Assembly (NCBI GenBank): GCA_963930655.1
Contig: OZ005609.1
Span: forward strand, 11,762,501 to 11,826,500
Direction: 5' to 3'
From: Myrica gale
Taxonomy: Eukaryota; Streptophyta; Magnoliopsida; Fagales; Myricaceae
DNA length: 64,000 nt
Every line of letters begins with the position of its first letter. Within the stretch, counting starts at the first letter, position 1. Made by a program: the position numbers and the translations under genes. The notes below the pieces were generated by a model, which was given only the letters and a program-made list of their open reading frames with translations, was not told the origin of the DNA and searched no databases. Shown here piece by piece: positions 22,801 to 35,432 of the stretch.

Positions 22801-25800
22801 ACTGCTCAATCTAATAAACAAGATCATAGCTTATGACGATCCCTTCTAAAGTCAAACACATGACAAAGTCTAAAGTAAGAAGATCCAAGGTTTAAAAGAA
22901 AAATTATTGAAGAAAAAGAACTTGACCAAAGAAGAACTTCACAAAAGAGTGATTAAATCATGACCAGGCACACTGCATCAGAAATAAAAAAAGAAGTCAT
23001 TCAACCCCCCACCCCCAGCCCCCAACAACAAAAAATCATCTATAAAAATTAATGATGTTTACCTCATCCCTGACAGAATTGTGTGAACTACCAAAGGGGA
23101 TGAGCTAACAGGGAAAAGAAAAGTAAAAAATAAAAAGAATAAAACCAAGGAGAAGTTTTTTAGTAATATCCTTTATAACCACAACTCTAGATATTCGCCA
23201 CTACCCCAAGCACGTAGACTAAAAAACAGTCACGAGATCAAGAATGACATTATCCTACCTTTGTAGCAACACCAAACTTTGCACAGTCAATTGCTATGCG
23301 CGTTGCTCGACCAATGCTCTCTTTTGTCCTTGTCAATGTTCCAAGCATTGCCTCAAAGGACGATAGAGCAACATGTGCTTCCCCATGCTTGCTCACAGAT
23401 TTTGGTCTTTGAATCACCACAGCTTCAATTTTTTCTTCTTCATCAACAAGTGAAGCCCCAGACGTTTTCTTGTTCTGTAATTGCACATCAGGACTGCAAC
23501 TGCCATTATTTTCAACAAAATTACAACTACCTGAAGTAGACATGTGGTAGTTTGAGGAATGGGGTGGAGACGCTTGTGCAAAAGAATCGCCTGCAACTGT
23601 TAGAGAAGGGCTTGACCTGATGCCTGAGATATCCTTTTGACAAATACGATCATCAGAAAAAGAATGAGAACTTGGACCCTCCTGAGTAGGGTAATGTCTG
23701 ACATCTTTCACAACCTCACGCCTACAACAAATAAGTAAAACAGCAATGGAAAATTAGAACATAAATTACTAAAACAGTCCAATTAAGTTGTACGGAGTAA
23801 AAACAGAGTTAAGATAATCTCTGATACACTTTACATACTAAATCTCCATAGAAGCAGTCCTCTTTAAAGTTTATTTTTATGAACCTAACAATCAACTCTA
23901 AAATATTAACCTTCTAACACCACTCCCCCCCCCCTTTCTTTCCCCTTACAAAACAAAAAAGGGAAGGCGAAGATGGTTCATAAGTTGTTGTGGAGATACA
24001 GTGAAGTATGCAACACATACTTACATGCAGTTTACATTGCTTCTGCCATTCATTTGAGGCTTCAAACACTTGTTTTCCTCAAAACCAGCACCCTCCGCAC
24101 TATATTGAAGCACAATTGTATCTTTTCTAGGTGACCCTTTAAGGATCTCATTGGAACAGGAGGCAGGGCCCGAACTCATCCCAGTATTTCTTGAAGCATC
24201 AGCTTCTCTATTAGAAATTCTAGCTTTACAAGCATCAGCTTCTCTATCAGAAATTCCAGCATCACAAATGTTCAATTCAATATTTTCCGTATCTCCTTCA
24301 GCCTTTGGAGGAGACAAAGGATCTAAAGAAGTCTCACTGGAACCAGAATTAACCTGTCTTTCATCGAGGTTAGGAGACGAATATCCTTGACTTTGAGTGG
24401 AGATTGCAGTTCTGACATCGTGACAACCAAAAGAATCATGACGATCTACACCATCACCATGATCCCTAGCATAAGGAAAAACAGCCTTCGGAGATTCATG
24501 ATTTTGGGTCTCAAAATTATCCACTGGTTGATTGCGAAATTCAACTTCCAGTGATGATTTTCTATTTTCCTCTGCAATTATTGGATTTAGACAAGTGGAG
24601 AATCCAGAACAGCCAACTTGAGAAGAAATATTGCCCACAGAGTCCATGCCAAAGAGACACATACCATTCCCCGCTTTGCTCTCTACAGCCATATGGGGGC
24701 TGCCATTCATACAGGAAACAGAAGACCTACTAACTCCACTTGTCAATGAACATGATGCTTCATTACATGCTTGACCTTCTTCAGCAGCATTAGCTGACAT
24801 GGCTTCCAGAGCACGATGAAGACGTTTAGATGGAGGTAAAGCAGCTTCGCCATCCACCGAGCAGCCAAATGATTGTTCTTTCCAAGGCTGAGATCTTTTT
24901 GCAGAAACTTCAGTGCAATATTTTGTAGGTGATGATACATTATCATGAGCTCCATTAATCCCAAGTAAGTCTCTGTCAGCAAGGTCGTTATTCTCACATT
25001 CTAACATACTCGTCTGCTCTGATGGATGAACTGTAACTTCTGTTTTAGTTATCTCTTCTGTAGGGGAACAGCTCTTGAGCTCCTCCACAGAAGATGACTT
25101 TCCCATACGCACCCTTGCTCGTTTCACCAAAGGCAGGTGCTCATCTCCATCTTCCTTCAAGCACCTTTCCTTCATCTCTTCACAACCGCTTTGTGAATTT
25201 AGACTATTATTCAGTACCTCAACCTCCAAACTTATCTCCTTGTCTAATGTAGCAGGAGGCACAGCTGTATCATTTGTCACTCGCTTTCTGTTCGGTTTTC
25301 TTTTCTTCTTAATGAAAACAGCCTTTATTTGGAGATCAAGCCCTTTGCTCAACTCAACATCTCCATCAAAGCATTCAACAATTGTGTCAGAGTGCTCAAC
25401 TTTACAACCAGATTCTATAGTGCTGCCTTCATTTAGACTAAAGGTGTCAGATTCCACTGTGACAACTTCAGAACTATTCTCTTCGATGCTACCATTCAAA
25501 ACAAAGGCAGCAAAATCAACATCATCCAACTCAGACACATCTGGTGATTTCCGAACTCTCCTATTCCTTCTTAAAGATCTATCGGGAATAATGTTACCAG
25601 ATGCGTCTCCAGCATTCTTTCCAGTGTCATTACATGGTATCACAAGGCTTCGTGATCGATGGGGCTCCAGTCTTGAAAAACATCTAGACCTTTGGGACTT
25701 TCTGTGTGTGACACAGCTCTGTGGTTGCGAGAGACTTGACCTTTTTCTCGTAGAGTTAATACTTGGCAAAGGGGTTTCAGTAACCACTTCAGTATCAGTA

Positions 25801-28800
25801 GATTCCTCCTGTAAAGCCTCTCTATCAAGCAAAACAGAAGTATCCTCAACTGGAAGACTTGGCTCATTTTTATCCGTCGGAGAATACGAAATTTTCAACT
25901 CTGAGCTAAGCGTAGCTTCAGGAGCTTCTGTCTGATCATTTGACTTGGCCAATAAATCCACGGAATTCCCAACACTAGTTTGTGTCAATTCTGCACCGGA
26001 GTTCAAGTCATTGTCTTGGTCCTGTTGCTTTAACTTCTCAAAACTATCAATAATTTCTTGTACTGCCCGTAGAAAATCAGAACTCCTACCCTGACGTTTG
26101 ACAAGAAGAGACTGTTTCTTCTCTTCAGTAAATGCTTCAACATCAGCAGGATTGCAGAAGCCTCTGAATTGAGAGTTGCACATTAGAATAAAGGAAAGAC
26201 TACAGAATTCAAATTTGTCTCCCATAGGGTGCCCTTAGAGTCACACAACCGCAAAAGAAATTAAAATCAACCAAACACATGGACGTCCATGTCAAACAAG
26301 TGAATGCACTGTGATGATGGTTCCAGCCAAGAGAAGATGTGACACAAAGGTTCGGAAAAAAAAAACTCCCCAAAAGTCAAACAAACATACTGGATGTCAA
26401 GGCAAACATGTGAATTCACCATAAAGAGAAAACTCTTGAGAAGAACAAGACAGATGAAACGAGAGGGAACAGTGAAATGAAAGCTCTTATATCAAACAAG
26501 ACAGATGAAATGAGAGTGGCCAGTGAAATGAAAGCTCTTATATCCACAAATTATTTTTTGGGAGAAAAAAAAACTTCAAATACAGAAGTGGAAGTCATAA
26601 CTATGAGGATGACACATTATGGCTCAACCGATCTTTTTGGTGGTCCTAAATGTCATTTTCCTAAAAAATTGACCATTTGAAACTGAGGCACTCATTGTGG
26701 GACAGAAGTTACAGGATTCCTTGAATGTAAAAAGAGGAATGCAAGGGATATACCAGCAACTTGGACAAAAAAAATCTCCTCCACCTAGGTGGACTGGGGT
26801 TGAGGCTGAGATCATAGGTTCAAGACTCACCAGTATATGACGTATGTAGCTTACCAATCAAAAGGAAAAGAAAAAAAAGAAAAGAGGAAGGGTTATCAAA
26901 ACATCCTACAGAGCAACCAAAAATAAGAGGAGAGAGTAAGCTAAACACCAGCAAATAAGCAACAAGTTTGATAGAGGACCACCCCTAGCAACAGTACAGG
27001 GAGTATCGAACTACAGAGATGCCCAAATATCCCTCAAAAAGTTGGAAAGAATCAGACATACTAGGGGAAACATTCAACCCATTACGTAGACTTCCGAATC
27101 AAAGCCCCAAAAGAGATTGTCAGGGCTATCTCTCTACAACCCAGATAAAGAAGGTTAGTTGGCTAACTCAGCAAAACATTCCCCCTTACATCATAGAACA
27201 TCAGAAGACTAGCCAAATAAGAGACTGCAATGAAACAGAAGCCAGACACCAAAACATGTCTGAATTTCATTTTCAGATAACTTAATTTCAAGCAGAACAG
27301 ATGAAAACATTGCTCCATTTTCACCTCATTAAAACAAAACCCCAATTTCTAACACGTCCCTAACACTAAAGTGATTAAATCGATTAACAAATAAACTCCT
27401 ACGTTGAGACAAATTATGACATATGCACTAGAAAATTGTAGTTTTTAAACTAGCTCTTAACACATGTTATGACCATAATGAAAACCCCAAACATCAATCC
27501 CATAAAAAAGTGCCACTTCAGAGAGCACAATAAACAACCAATATCAATCTTTTGCGGACACAAGGAAACTGAGAATCAACATGCAAAATGTATAAAAAAA
27601 TTTCGTTCAATTACACACAACTAGCATATTTTTAACCCACATCTTTAACCTCAATCTTGTAAGTAGGAGGTGCAGTGCTAAAGCTCATTTGCAATATTGC
27701 AACCATAATGTTGTGCTTGGAGATTTAGAATCCCATTTAAAATGACATCACTAGGATATTTTTGAGTATCCATGGCAACTTATGAATGAGTTCGTAGTTT
27801 GGTACAATTAGTAACATGACTTCAGAGTTTCCATGCAAGCACAATATCTACTTATCCTCGTAAAAATTTTGAAAGCTGAAATGGGTCTATAAACAATATC
27901 AAACTAGAATATTTACAAGCTTTAGTTATGCGAAAAATACTTGTGGTTCCAAAGGCCTTCAGAAAAAATGAAATGAACTAACTTCCTTTCCAAAGCACGT
28001 CAAACTTCACAAATGAACAAGAAAAATTAAAAACCAATCTGAAGGGAATCAGACCTCTTTGTCCTCTCTAGTAACACAATTACCACAACCATTTATGTAT
28101 TTAAACCACCAACAAACGAATTTTAGAAAATGCTAAAAAAAATAGGCAAATTCTCTTGCATTTAAATGGAAAAGATTAAAGACTACTTCGCATAAAAATC
28201 TATACACAGGCTTGTTATAATCTCACAGGAGTTGCAACTGGCCTTGTAGGTCAACCAACTCTGCTTGGCTGTGCCGTGGAGTTGAATACCTCAAACTCCA
28301 ACAGCTTATAAGATACAAGCAATGCCTATTCCATGAACCAAACGCAAATTTCTTTGGAGAATAGAGCTTTCAATCACAAACCTCTTCCATTAATGTATTT
28401 ACCTATATATTATGTCAACAGATATGCCAATACTACACCTCAGTTCTGACCCTCTTTTACTACTCGTTTAAAGTGCTAAAAGATGAAATCTACTATCGTA
28501 TCCCCAAACAGCTGGTTTACACAACCGAAAAGAACAGAAATAAAAGAAGACTAGGGAAAGAGTGGGGGAAGAGGGGGCAGAAGCATCCAAAATTCTTAAA
28601 TACCAGAATCCTACATATTGCACCAAATCCAAAGCTCTTAATATAGTGCCCCGAGTACTTACATCTGTTCTGGCTTGGTGCCAAAGAAGTGGACAACTAC
28701 TTTTTTCCAATCAGCTGCAAAACCCAAACTCTCTGGCTCTCCAACCTGCAATCAGCAACCATGCTAGTAAGTCAAACTGAATACTTCTTCTCAAAAAGCC

Positions 28801-30619
28801 TGGAATGGTTCCCACAAATCAAGGGCACTAGCTAAAAATAATCTTAGGTAATGTTTGATACCCCAATATTTCGGGGTATCAAAATTTCAACCAAACCAAA
28901 CACACTCCAAAATTTTCAACATTTACACACTTCAAATTTTTCACAAACCCCAATTAATCTCAATATCCAAAAAATTCCCAAAATTTTGGGAATATTCCCC
29001 GAAATATTGGCAAACAAACAGCCCCTAAAATATTATATTATGGAGAAATATGGTAATATTCTTTCTAAGTCTTTAGTATGGGTGTGGGTTTGTGGAAAAG
29101 CATTAGTAGAGGGTGGAACTTTTTTATAGAGCATATAAGGTTTGTAGTTGGGAGCGGTTCCAGGATTCGGTTCTGGCATGACAAGTGGTGTGGGGATAGA
29201 CCGTAGAGTGAGCAGTTTCCTCAAATTATTTTCTCTTTATCGCAGAAAAGACGCTTGGGTGGTTGGTTGCATGGAGATGGGATCCGGAGTGCTTGTGTGG
29301 GATGTTCAATTTGATAGATGATTAACGATTGGGAGATGGAAGTGTTTGCAGAGTTTTATTCTTTACTCTATTCGTGGAGTAGGAGGAGAGGGGGTGAGGA
29401 TAAAATGTTGTGGAGGGGTACTAAGAGCGGTGTTTTCTCTGTAAAGTCGATGTATGCTTTGCTTATAGAGGGATTCTTAGCGGATTTTCCTTGGCGCCCC
29501 TGTTGGAGGAATTGGGCTCCCCCTAGAGTTGCTTTCTTTGTTTGGGAGGCCACTCACGGGAAAATTTTGATCATTGACAACTTGAAGAGTAGGTGTGTTT
29601 GTGTGACTGAGTGGCTCTATTTATGAAAGAACGATGGAAAAACAGTTGATCATATCCATATTCATTGCTCGGTGGCTAGAGGATTGTGGGAACATGCGTT
29701 GAGCATCCTTAAGATTGAGTTATGTCGAGGAAGGTAGTGGGTGTTTTGCGTTGTTGGAGGAGGAAATTTGAAGATCCAATTGTGTTGGCCATTTGGAAGA
29801 TGATTCCAGCTTGCATCTGGTGGATTTTGTGGAGGGAAAGGAATGAGAGATGTTTTGAAGATAGGGTTGTGTCTTTGGCTAGTTTGGGGGGTTTTTAGTT
29901 GCATTCTCTGTTTCTGTGGGCTAATTCAATTTTAGGCGGCCCTTTTGAGGATTTTTCAAATTTCCTCAGTTTTTTAGCTCGTATGCTTTAGTAGTTGTCA
30001 GTATGGTCTCATGTATTGTCATCTTTCTTTTCTTTAATAAGATTGTCTTACTTATAAAAAAAAAAGTCTTTAGTATATGATGGAGCCTTCAAATTTAGGC
30101 AAATTTTGCAGCCAACTTCAACGTCCCCATCCAAATCAAACAACTCAGCAATCTTTCATTTTATCTAAAACAAATCTCAATGACTAGATAATTCTTACAT
30201 TTGTATAAAACAAAAATCTGAGGCTTTCACCTTCTTCTCCAAGAATAACACAAAACTCACCCAATTCTTCAAAAAGAATCATGCAATTAAAAACCCGATA
30301 AGCATCACAATTTTGAACATGTTATTTTAAATTCACAACACCCAACAAAACAATCGCCAAACTTTACCATAACTACGCCACAAGAAACAAGAAATTCATC
30401 AACATGCCGTCAAAAACCCTAAGGCATACACTTTAACCATTCCAAAAGGAAAAAAAAAAAAGCATACTTTTCACCGAAATAAAGCATATTGCATACCTTG
30501 GCAGGCCAGGCAGGAAAGCCTTTTACTTTGGCGAGAACGAGATCGCCCACCTTCCACTGCCGGCGGGCCGCCGCCGCCGCCGCAGCTTTACTGACCCCCT
30601 TCCTTCGGCTCGGGGCCAT
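16849..30619 (-). CDS. HUA2: HUA2-like (HULK family) PWWP/CID protein, 11 exons, 1446 aa
   Basis: Exons on the minus strand: 30619-30497, 28745-28663, 26163-24025, 23721-23259, 20311-20203, 20106-19994, 19880-19693, 19612-19150, 19051-18598, 18500-18321, 16874-16849. The frame closes exactly (4341 nt). The PWWP domain is at about residues 22-90 (GDLVLAKVKGFPAWPAK, then DWKKVVVHFFGT and CNPADVEAFTEEKK). Exon 3 is a long Ser/Glu-rich stretch with basic patches (KKKRKPNRKR, RRNRRVRK), probably nuclear targeting. A CID/RPR domain at about 884-1020 is typical of binding to the RNA polymerase II tail. A proline-rich stretch spans about 1173-1209, and the short end ...FWRPR is encoded by a 26-nt last exon. 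Arabidopsis HUA2 and HULK proteins act in the nucleus on pre-mRNA processing and expression of MADS-box genes such as AGAMOUS and FLC; the same role is inferred here. The length is close to the 1.4-kaa family norm. The start was chosen as the Met opening MAPSRRKG. Intron 6 is GC-AG. Confidence 0.94.
17180..17824. repeat. Tandem two-copy C/T-rich duplication in HUA2-like intron 10
   Basis: Two diverged copies of about 310 bp lie head to tail (about 17180-17480 and 17500-17824). Each contains CCAGCTGCCCAACTCC, TGCCA.GG/AGCCTCTTGCCA and CCGCTAGCAGC and ends near a CT microsatellite. A 277-codon frame (17328-18161) runs through it on the plus strand, but its product is low-complexity Ser/Pro/Leu and it lies in an intron on the other strand, so I do not call it a gene. 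Confidence 0.6.
19881..19993 (-). other. GC-AG intron (intron 6 of the HUA2-like gene)
   Basis: Exon 6 ends CTTAGG and the intron starts gcaagt, ending tttag before GTTTTGAGAC. No GT at this site keeps the CID-domain frame (CLR|VLRLWLERK). gcaagt is the usual donor of the rare GC-AG class, which the major spliceosome removes. Confidence 0.85.
20312..23258 (-). other. Large intron 4 of the HUA2-like gene, no feature seen
   Basis: This 2.9-kb AT-rich intron separates the first from the second part of the CID domain. No transposon ends, long open frames or RNA genes were recognised in it. Confidence 0.6.
28850..29030. mobile_element. Small inverted-repeat element (MITE) in HUA2-like intron 1
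   Basis: GTTTGATACCCCAATATTTC on the left is matched in inverse by GAAATATTGGCAAACAAAC on the right, and the right end reads CAGCCCCTA on the plus strand (TAGGGGCTG inverted). About 180 bp, with no coding. A clean target duplication was not found. It lies directly upstream of the LINE in the same intron. Confidence 0.55.
29067..30076 (+). mobile_element. 5'-truncated LINE with decayed reverse-transcriptase C-terminal region, in HUA2-like intron 1
   Basis: The insert (about 29080-30063) lies between two copies of AAGTCTTTAGTAT (29067-29079, 30064-30076) and ends in an A tail. It encodes, with stops and frame changes, the end of a plant LINE polyprotein: the motifs SVKSMYALL and PWRPCWRNWAPPRVAFFVWEA belong to the zinc-binding region that follows reverse transcriptase. 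It is opposite in strand to the host gene. The LINE at 5.9 kb belongs to the same family. Confidence 0.88.
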
Positions 30620-30960
30620 CGGAGACTCGAACCCTAGACAATCAAATGAGGGCAACTGATTCGAATCACACCGACAAGAAATTTCCAGAGGCAGGCCCTA
30701 AACAGCCCTTGAAATTGAGCGGTTTGGCACTGTGTGGGGAATGTCAAGCAGGGATTTCCAGGCATTGATTCACAGAGGGTTTTAGAGAGAGAGAGAGGAT
30801 GAAGCTACTGTCTGTAGAAAACCCTAATCTACCGCCCGCGTGGAGAGAGGGGCGAGAAAGAGACAGCGAGAGAGGGGGCGAGCAAGAGAGGGAGAGAGTG
30901 ATTTTTGTCGAAGAAGCGGATTCACACAGCCATATGAGTTGGTTAGGTGGTGGGCAGGCT
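30620..30960 (-). promoter_or_regulatory. Leader and proximal promoter of the HUA2-like gene
   Basis: A purine-rich tract on the plus strand (gagagagagag, about 30785-30900), pyrimidine-rich on the transcribed sense, is typical of plant leaders. The ATG at 30619 is downstream of it on the minus strand. No defined TATA box was recognised. Confidence 0.4.
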
Positions 30961-32575
30961 AAGATACGCTGGGCGTGTATTTTTATTTTCAGAAATGTAT
31001 TATACTACTACAAGCGCAGCGCGTGTTTCAATGAATCTACGGGTTACTCACCAGTCTCCAGTGCAAAAAGTGCACGTGACCGACTCACCACCAAAATTTA
31101 GACATGTATGTTCGTGTTGAAAAAATTTTGATATAGGGTTTAGTGAAAAAGTGAAGAGAGAGGTAATTTTTTATATTTTTTTATGGAAGAGAGAGATTAT
31201 ATTGTAGTATTTTATTGTGAGTTGGTGAAATATTTTGTAAAACTTTTGGTGCAAACGCACCCTTAATGGAACGTTGACCGTTGTGGGTTGGCGATTTGTG
31301 GGAAAAGATTAGGTTATATAGGTCTTCTTTTAGCCCCAAAAATTTAGGTTTAATAATAAAAAATTTATCATATAATTTTTATTATTTTAATATTTATTAA
31401 AAATCTTCTATCTTTTCACTTTTTCACCAACTCACATAACATATCTTTACTTTATAATATTTATCAAACTCCAATACCCAAAATTTTCATCCTCAAACAT
31501 CCCCATAAAATATTTTGTTGGCGTTTATTTGTTTAAATTTTAGAGACTATTTTTTAAATTTTGATTAGTGGGAAGAGCTTGGGTTATATAAAATATTTTG
31601 GTGGCGTTCATTTGCTTAAATTTTAGAGACTATTTTTAAAATTTTGAAGTTTTTTTAGATATTGAGGTCTATTGAATTTTGTGTAAATGTTAGGAAAATT
31701 TTAGAGTGATAATAATTTATAATAATTGGATGTTTGTTTTGTTTGAGATTTGTGTAGAAAATGAAGATAAAAAAATCAATTTAGTTTGTTTTTAAATTTA
31801 AACAGTAATATTGAACAATAACTTTTGAATTTTATGGCGTTTGGTTATAAAATTTTAGTTAAATTTTATCAAAATTTTCTTAAAAATTTATGATGGTTTG
31901 AAAAATGAGGTGCATTGGAATTGATGAATGAATGATAAAAGTAAAAGTAAAATTTTAAAATGTGCTCGAAAAAAGTTAGTTGAGCATAAATTTAGTTGAG
32001 CATAAGAAAGGTTCAAGTCAAGTTAGTTGAGTTTACTTAAGTTAAGCTCAACATTCTTTGTTTTATTTTAAAGGAAAATATATTTTTCATTAACAATTAT
32101 CACTTGTTTTATATTTTGCACCTAAACTATCACATTTGAGATATTGCACTCACAAATATTCATGTCCAACACATTGCATTCTTATTTATTTTATGGATGA
32201 AAAGTACAATATCTCAAACATGTTAATTTATAGTATAAAGTGCAAAATATATGAAAACTTGTAAGTGAATTTTAATCTTATTAAATGAGATGATCAAATT
32301 ATAATCATTGGATTTATTTTTTAAAATCTTAACCAAAATTTATAATAATTTAGAACAAATAATCTTTTTATCGAAATTTTTTTAACGTGCTTTTTCACAT
32401 TTTCTTATCTAGCTAGCCAGTGTTGAACTGAACCTAGTCTTTGTCTCCATTGAGCCACACAGATATTAATTAAATGGGTTTTATTGATTCTAAGATATAC
32501 TCATGATATGTTAGATAATTATGCAGAAAATTGTATTTTGATATATTTTGTTTGTTTCGGAATTATGCCTAAAAT
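30961..32575. other. Intergenic, AT-rich, with two copies of a dispersed repeat
   Basis: GTGAAAAAGTGAAGAGAGAG at about 31145, and an inverse copy (CACTTTTTCACCAACTCA) near 31420, belong to the repeat also seen at 4.1 kb and 1.75 kb. They may be the two arms of one degraded inverted-repeat element (about 31100-31500). Nearby, the phrases aaaatattttg.tggcgt and gcttaaattttagagactattt each occur twice between 31505 and 31640. The rest is AT-rich without a gene. Confidence 0.5.
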
Positions 32576-34840
32576 TAGGGGTGCCCAAGTTACCGGCCAA
32601 CCCGGACCAAAATCGAACCGGTTTTGGCCAAATCGGTCCCTTTTTTTATACCGAATTTACCGGTACGGTTTCGGGTTACTTATATGGAAAATCGGAACTG
32701 GACCGGGGTATACCACTCCAAACCGGTCCTTACTGGTAAAAAAAAAAACAAGCTGGATGAATAATTTCGCGCACCCCCAACCCTTCTCTCTCCCGCGCCC
32801 CCATCTTTTTTATTTTCAGAAAACCCTAATTTCCCCCTCCTTGCCGCCTCCCCCAACCCTTCACTGAAGGAGAGTGAAAATGTTGGGCCTAGTTTGATAG
32901 TCCATAAGTATAATGCAGCGGTTTCAAGGCAAAAACTTGCAGAGATGTGTATAATTGATGAGATGTCATACAGGGTAGTGGATGGTCAAGGTTTTCAGAC
33001 TTTTATTAAGTCACTTGTACCAAGTTTCCAAATGTCTTCTCGCCAAACCGTGTAAAGAGATGTTCTAAAGATTTAGGAAGATGAGAATGAGAAGTTGAAA
33101 GGATTTTTTAATTCATGTGCATGCATAGTTAGCTTGACTACCGACACATGGACCTCAGTGCAGGACTTAAATTACATTACTCTCACAGCGCATTTTGTTG
33201 ATAATGATTGGAAGTAGCGCAAAAGGATTATAAACTATTGTCAAGTTCCTAATCATAAGGGGGAAACAATTGAGAAGTATGAGGCTTACTTACTAGATTG
33301 GGGTATTGATAGAATCTTTTCTGTTACAGTTGACAATGCTTATTATAATTATGGTGCTATTCTTTTTTTGAAAGATAATTTATTAGAGGGCATGTATCTT
33401 CATATGAGATGTTATGCGCACATTCTTAACATTGTTGTTTGTGAGGGGTTAAAGGATTGTGATGAGTCTATTGTGAAAGTCCGGAACGCAGTGAGGTATG
33501 TGAGATCCTCTCCATCAAGGTTGGAGGAATTTAAGCTTTGTTCTGATTATATGAAGATTGGTACAAAGAAATTAGTTTCTCTTGATATGCAAACTAGATG
33601 GAATTCAATATATCTCATGTTGGAGAGTGCGGAAAAGTTTCAAACATCTTTTCTAAGATTAGAAAATGATAATTCTTCCTTTATTCGTGCAATGTGTGCA
33701 GGAGATGGACTTGGACCTCCCACGAGGGCGGATTGGGAAAAGATAAGAATATTTGTTATGTTTTTGAAGGTTTTCTTTGATGCTACTGTCAAACTTTCTG
33801 AGTTATTAATTGTGACATCAAATATATTCTTCCCTGAGCTTTGTCAAATTCAGTCACATTTGATTAGAATGTCTAAGAATGACAACACAGTATTTCGAAA
33901 CATGGCAATAGAGATGAAGACCAAGTTTGATAAGTATTGGGGCAATGTGGAGAAATTGAACATGATGATATTCGTTGCAAGTGTGCTGATCCTAGAGGCA
34001 AATTGGGTGTGGTAGAGTATTGGTTGAAGAAAATATATACCGGATTTGAAAAATACTTTGATATCATCTACAAAGTGTTTGTTGGAGGCTTTGTTTGATG
34101 AGTATTAGGGTTGTCCATTGGCCGGTTCGGTCCGGTCGGGCCGTCCAAACCGGACATTTTGTGAAGTGAGCATACCGGACAGGACCGAACCGGTCATTCT
34201 AATAGAACTGGTCCGGTCTGGTCCCCGGTTTCACTGATCCAGGTTAGACGGTTTGGGCCGGTTTGGGCCATGTCATTTTGGGCCTTTTTTGGGTTGGGCC
34301 TCTTAGGGCTTGTTTGGTTGTGGGTTGAAGTCCTGGTTCTGGGGTTCAAACCAGGAGTTGAACCCAAATTTTTGAACCTACGTTTGGCTGGGTTATGGGT
34401 TACTGCAATATACGTACGTGTCATATGCTAATTGGGTTGGTCGGCACATAAGCAGCTTTAACGTATCTGATGTTCCGACAAAACAAACAGGGTAACGTAC
34501 TCTGGGTTCTGACATACTCGTTGACAGAACACAAATATTTTCCCCTACACGAGATGACGATGAAAATGTTTTGTCCCTTTTCGATTAAAAGCTTTCGGCC
34601 TCATCTCACTCTCCTGTTTCCACTCTCACTGCATGATGTTCACCACTATCAGCGGGAAACTCGTCTGCGAGCCCGCGCTAGCCAGCAAGAAATGCACATT
34701 CCCCAACTCTTCGGCTTGTTTCGCGCGAGGATCGCCGACACTAACGCACGAGCGACGTCTCTGGACTTCGCGTTCGCCCGCGTCTCGCTCTAAGGCTCGC
34801 GCGAGTAAGCAGTAATTAGATTGCCACAAACTGTAACAGT

Positions 34841-34955
34841 ATGGTTTCGGCGTCCAGGACGGTACTCATGAGCCTCTGTCCATGCGTTCTCGCCGTAATG
34901 CAGGTCAGCAAAGATGGCGATCTTGAAGACCACCTGAGTGCTTTGGTCAACAGCG
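34841..34955 (-). pseudogene. Captured fragment resembling a purple acid phosphatase/metallophosphatase exon
   Basis: On the minus strand the translation includes FKIAIFADLHYGENAWTE, the first metal-binding block (D-L-H-x-G-E) of the plant PAP16-like inactive purple acid phosphatase group. A +1 frame then reads MSTVLDAET, which in that family follows after a short segment missing here. It is a fragment inside a transposon with a deletion, so a functional enzyme is excluded. Confidence 0.6.
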
Positions 34956-35184
34956 ACTTTGATGGCATTTAGGATGGTGGTTCCTGCCGTACATTAATAA
35001 CATCCTCTCAAAGATTTGAGTTATCAACAAAATTTCTTCTTTTAGATGGATAACTTTATTCATGACGACATGCATTCTGGAAATGTCCTCGTCCGGGTGT
35101 TTTAGAGCAAGTCTTCTCGAAAATGGCTCTTCAAACAAGCTCTTCAACTTGGAGTCTGTCACTTTCGCTGAAAGGAGATTCTCA

Positions 35185-35432
35185 GGGGTGGTTGTTGCTT
35201 TTTTTAACCCTCTGTGCTGCCCATGGCGTATTGGGAGAGAGGGCCAGAGTCGCTGGGCAGCATGTCGATTAGAGCTGCGGTTTCGAAGTGAATGGTGGCG
35301 TCTGTGTAGTGGAGAATGGCAGAGTCGTCGTTGCTGCTGTTGTGGCGGGAAAGGGAGTCCCTGATGAGTTTGAGGGCTTTGGTGTGGTTCCCGCGGCGGA
35401 GAGAAGTGAGGGCCTGCGTGTATTTGACCTTG
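35185..35432 (-). pseudogene. Captured fragment resembling the TPR start of a USP-related (DUF627) protein
   Basis: The minus-strand frame reads ALTSLRRGNHTKALKLI, close to the conserved opening TPR helix of plant ubiquitin carboxyl-terminal hydrolase-related proteins, followed by a serine-rich loop and AALID. The frame breaks at a short A run (about 35197) and resumes as LKKATTT. A further unidentified block (KSLFEEPFSRRLALKHPDE) follows to about 35060. The piece is inside a transposable element. Confidence 0.5.

Noticed and set aside
25075-25935. 286-codon plus-strand frame opposite HUA2-like exon 3
   Set aside because: Shadow of a strongly coding minus-strand exon; the peptide is Ser/Leu/Phe-rich with no family resemblance.
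26755-26850. tRNA-derived SINE (ggttcaagactcacc box-B-like word)
   Set aside because: Only one weak box-B-like motif, no box A at the right distance, no tail or duplication; it is in a HUA2-like intron.
32484-32867. 127-codon frame at the left hAT end
   Set aside because: It crosses the terminal and subterminal repeats of the hAT element; the composition reflects accggt repeats, not a protein.
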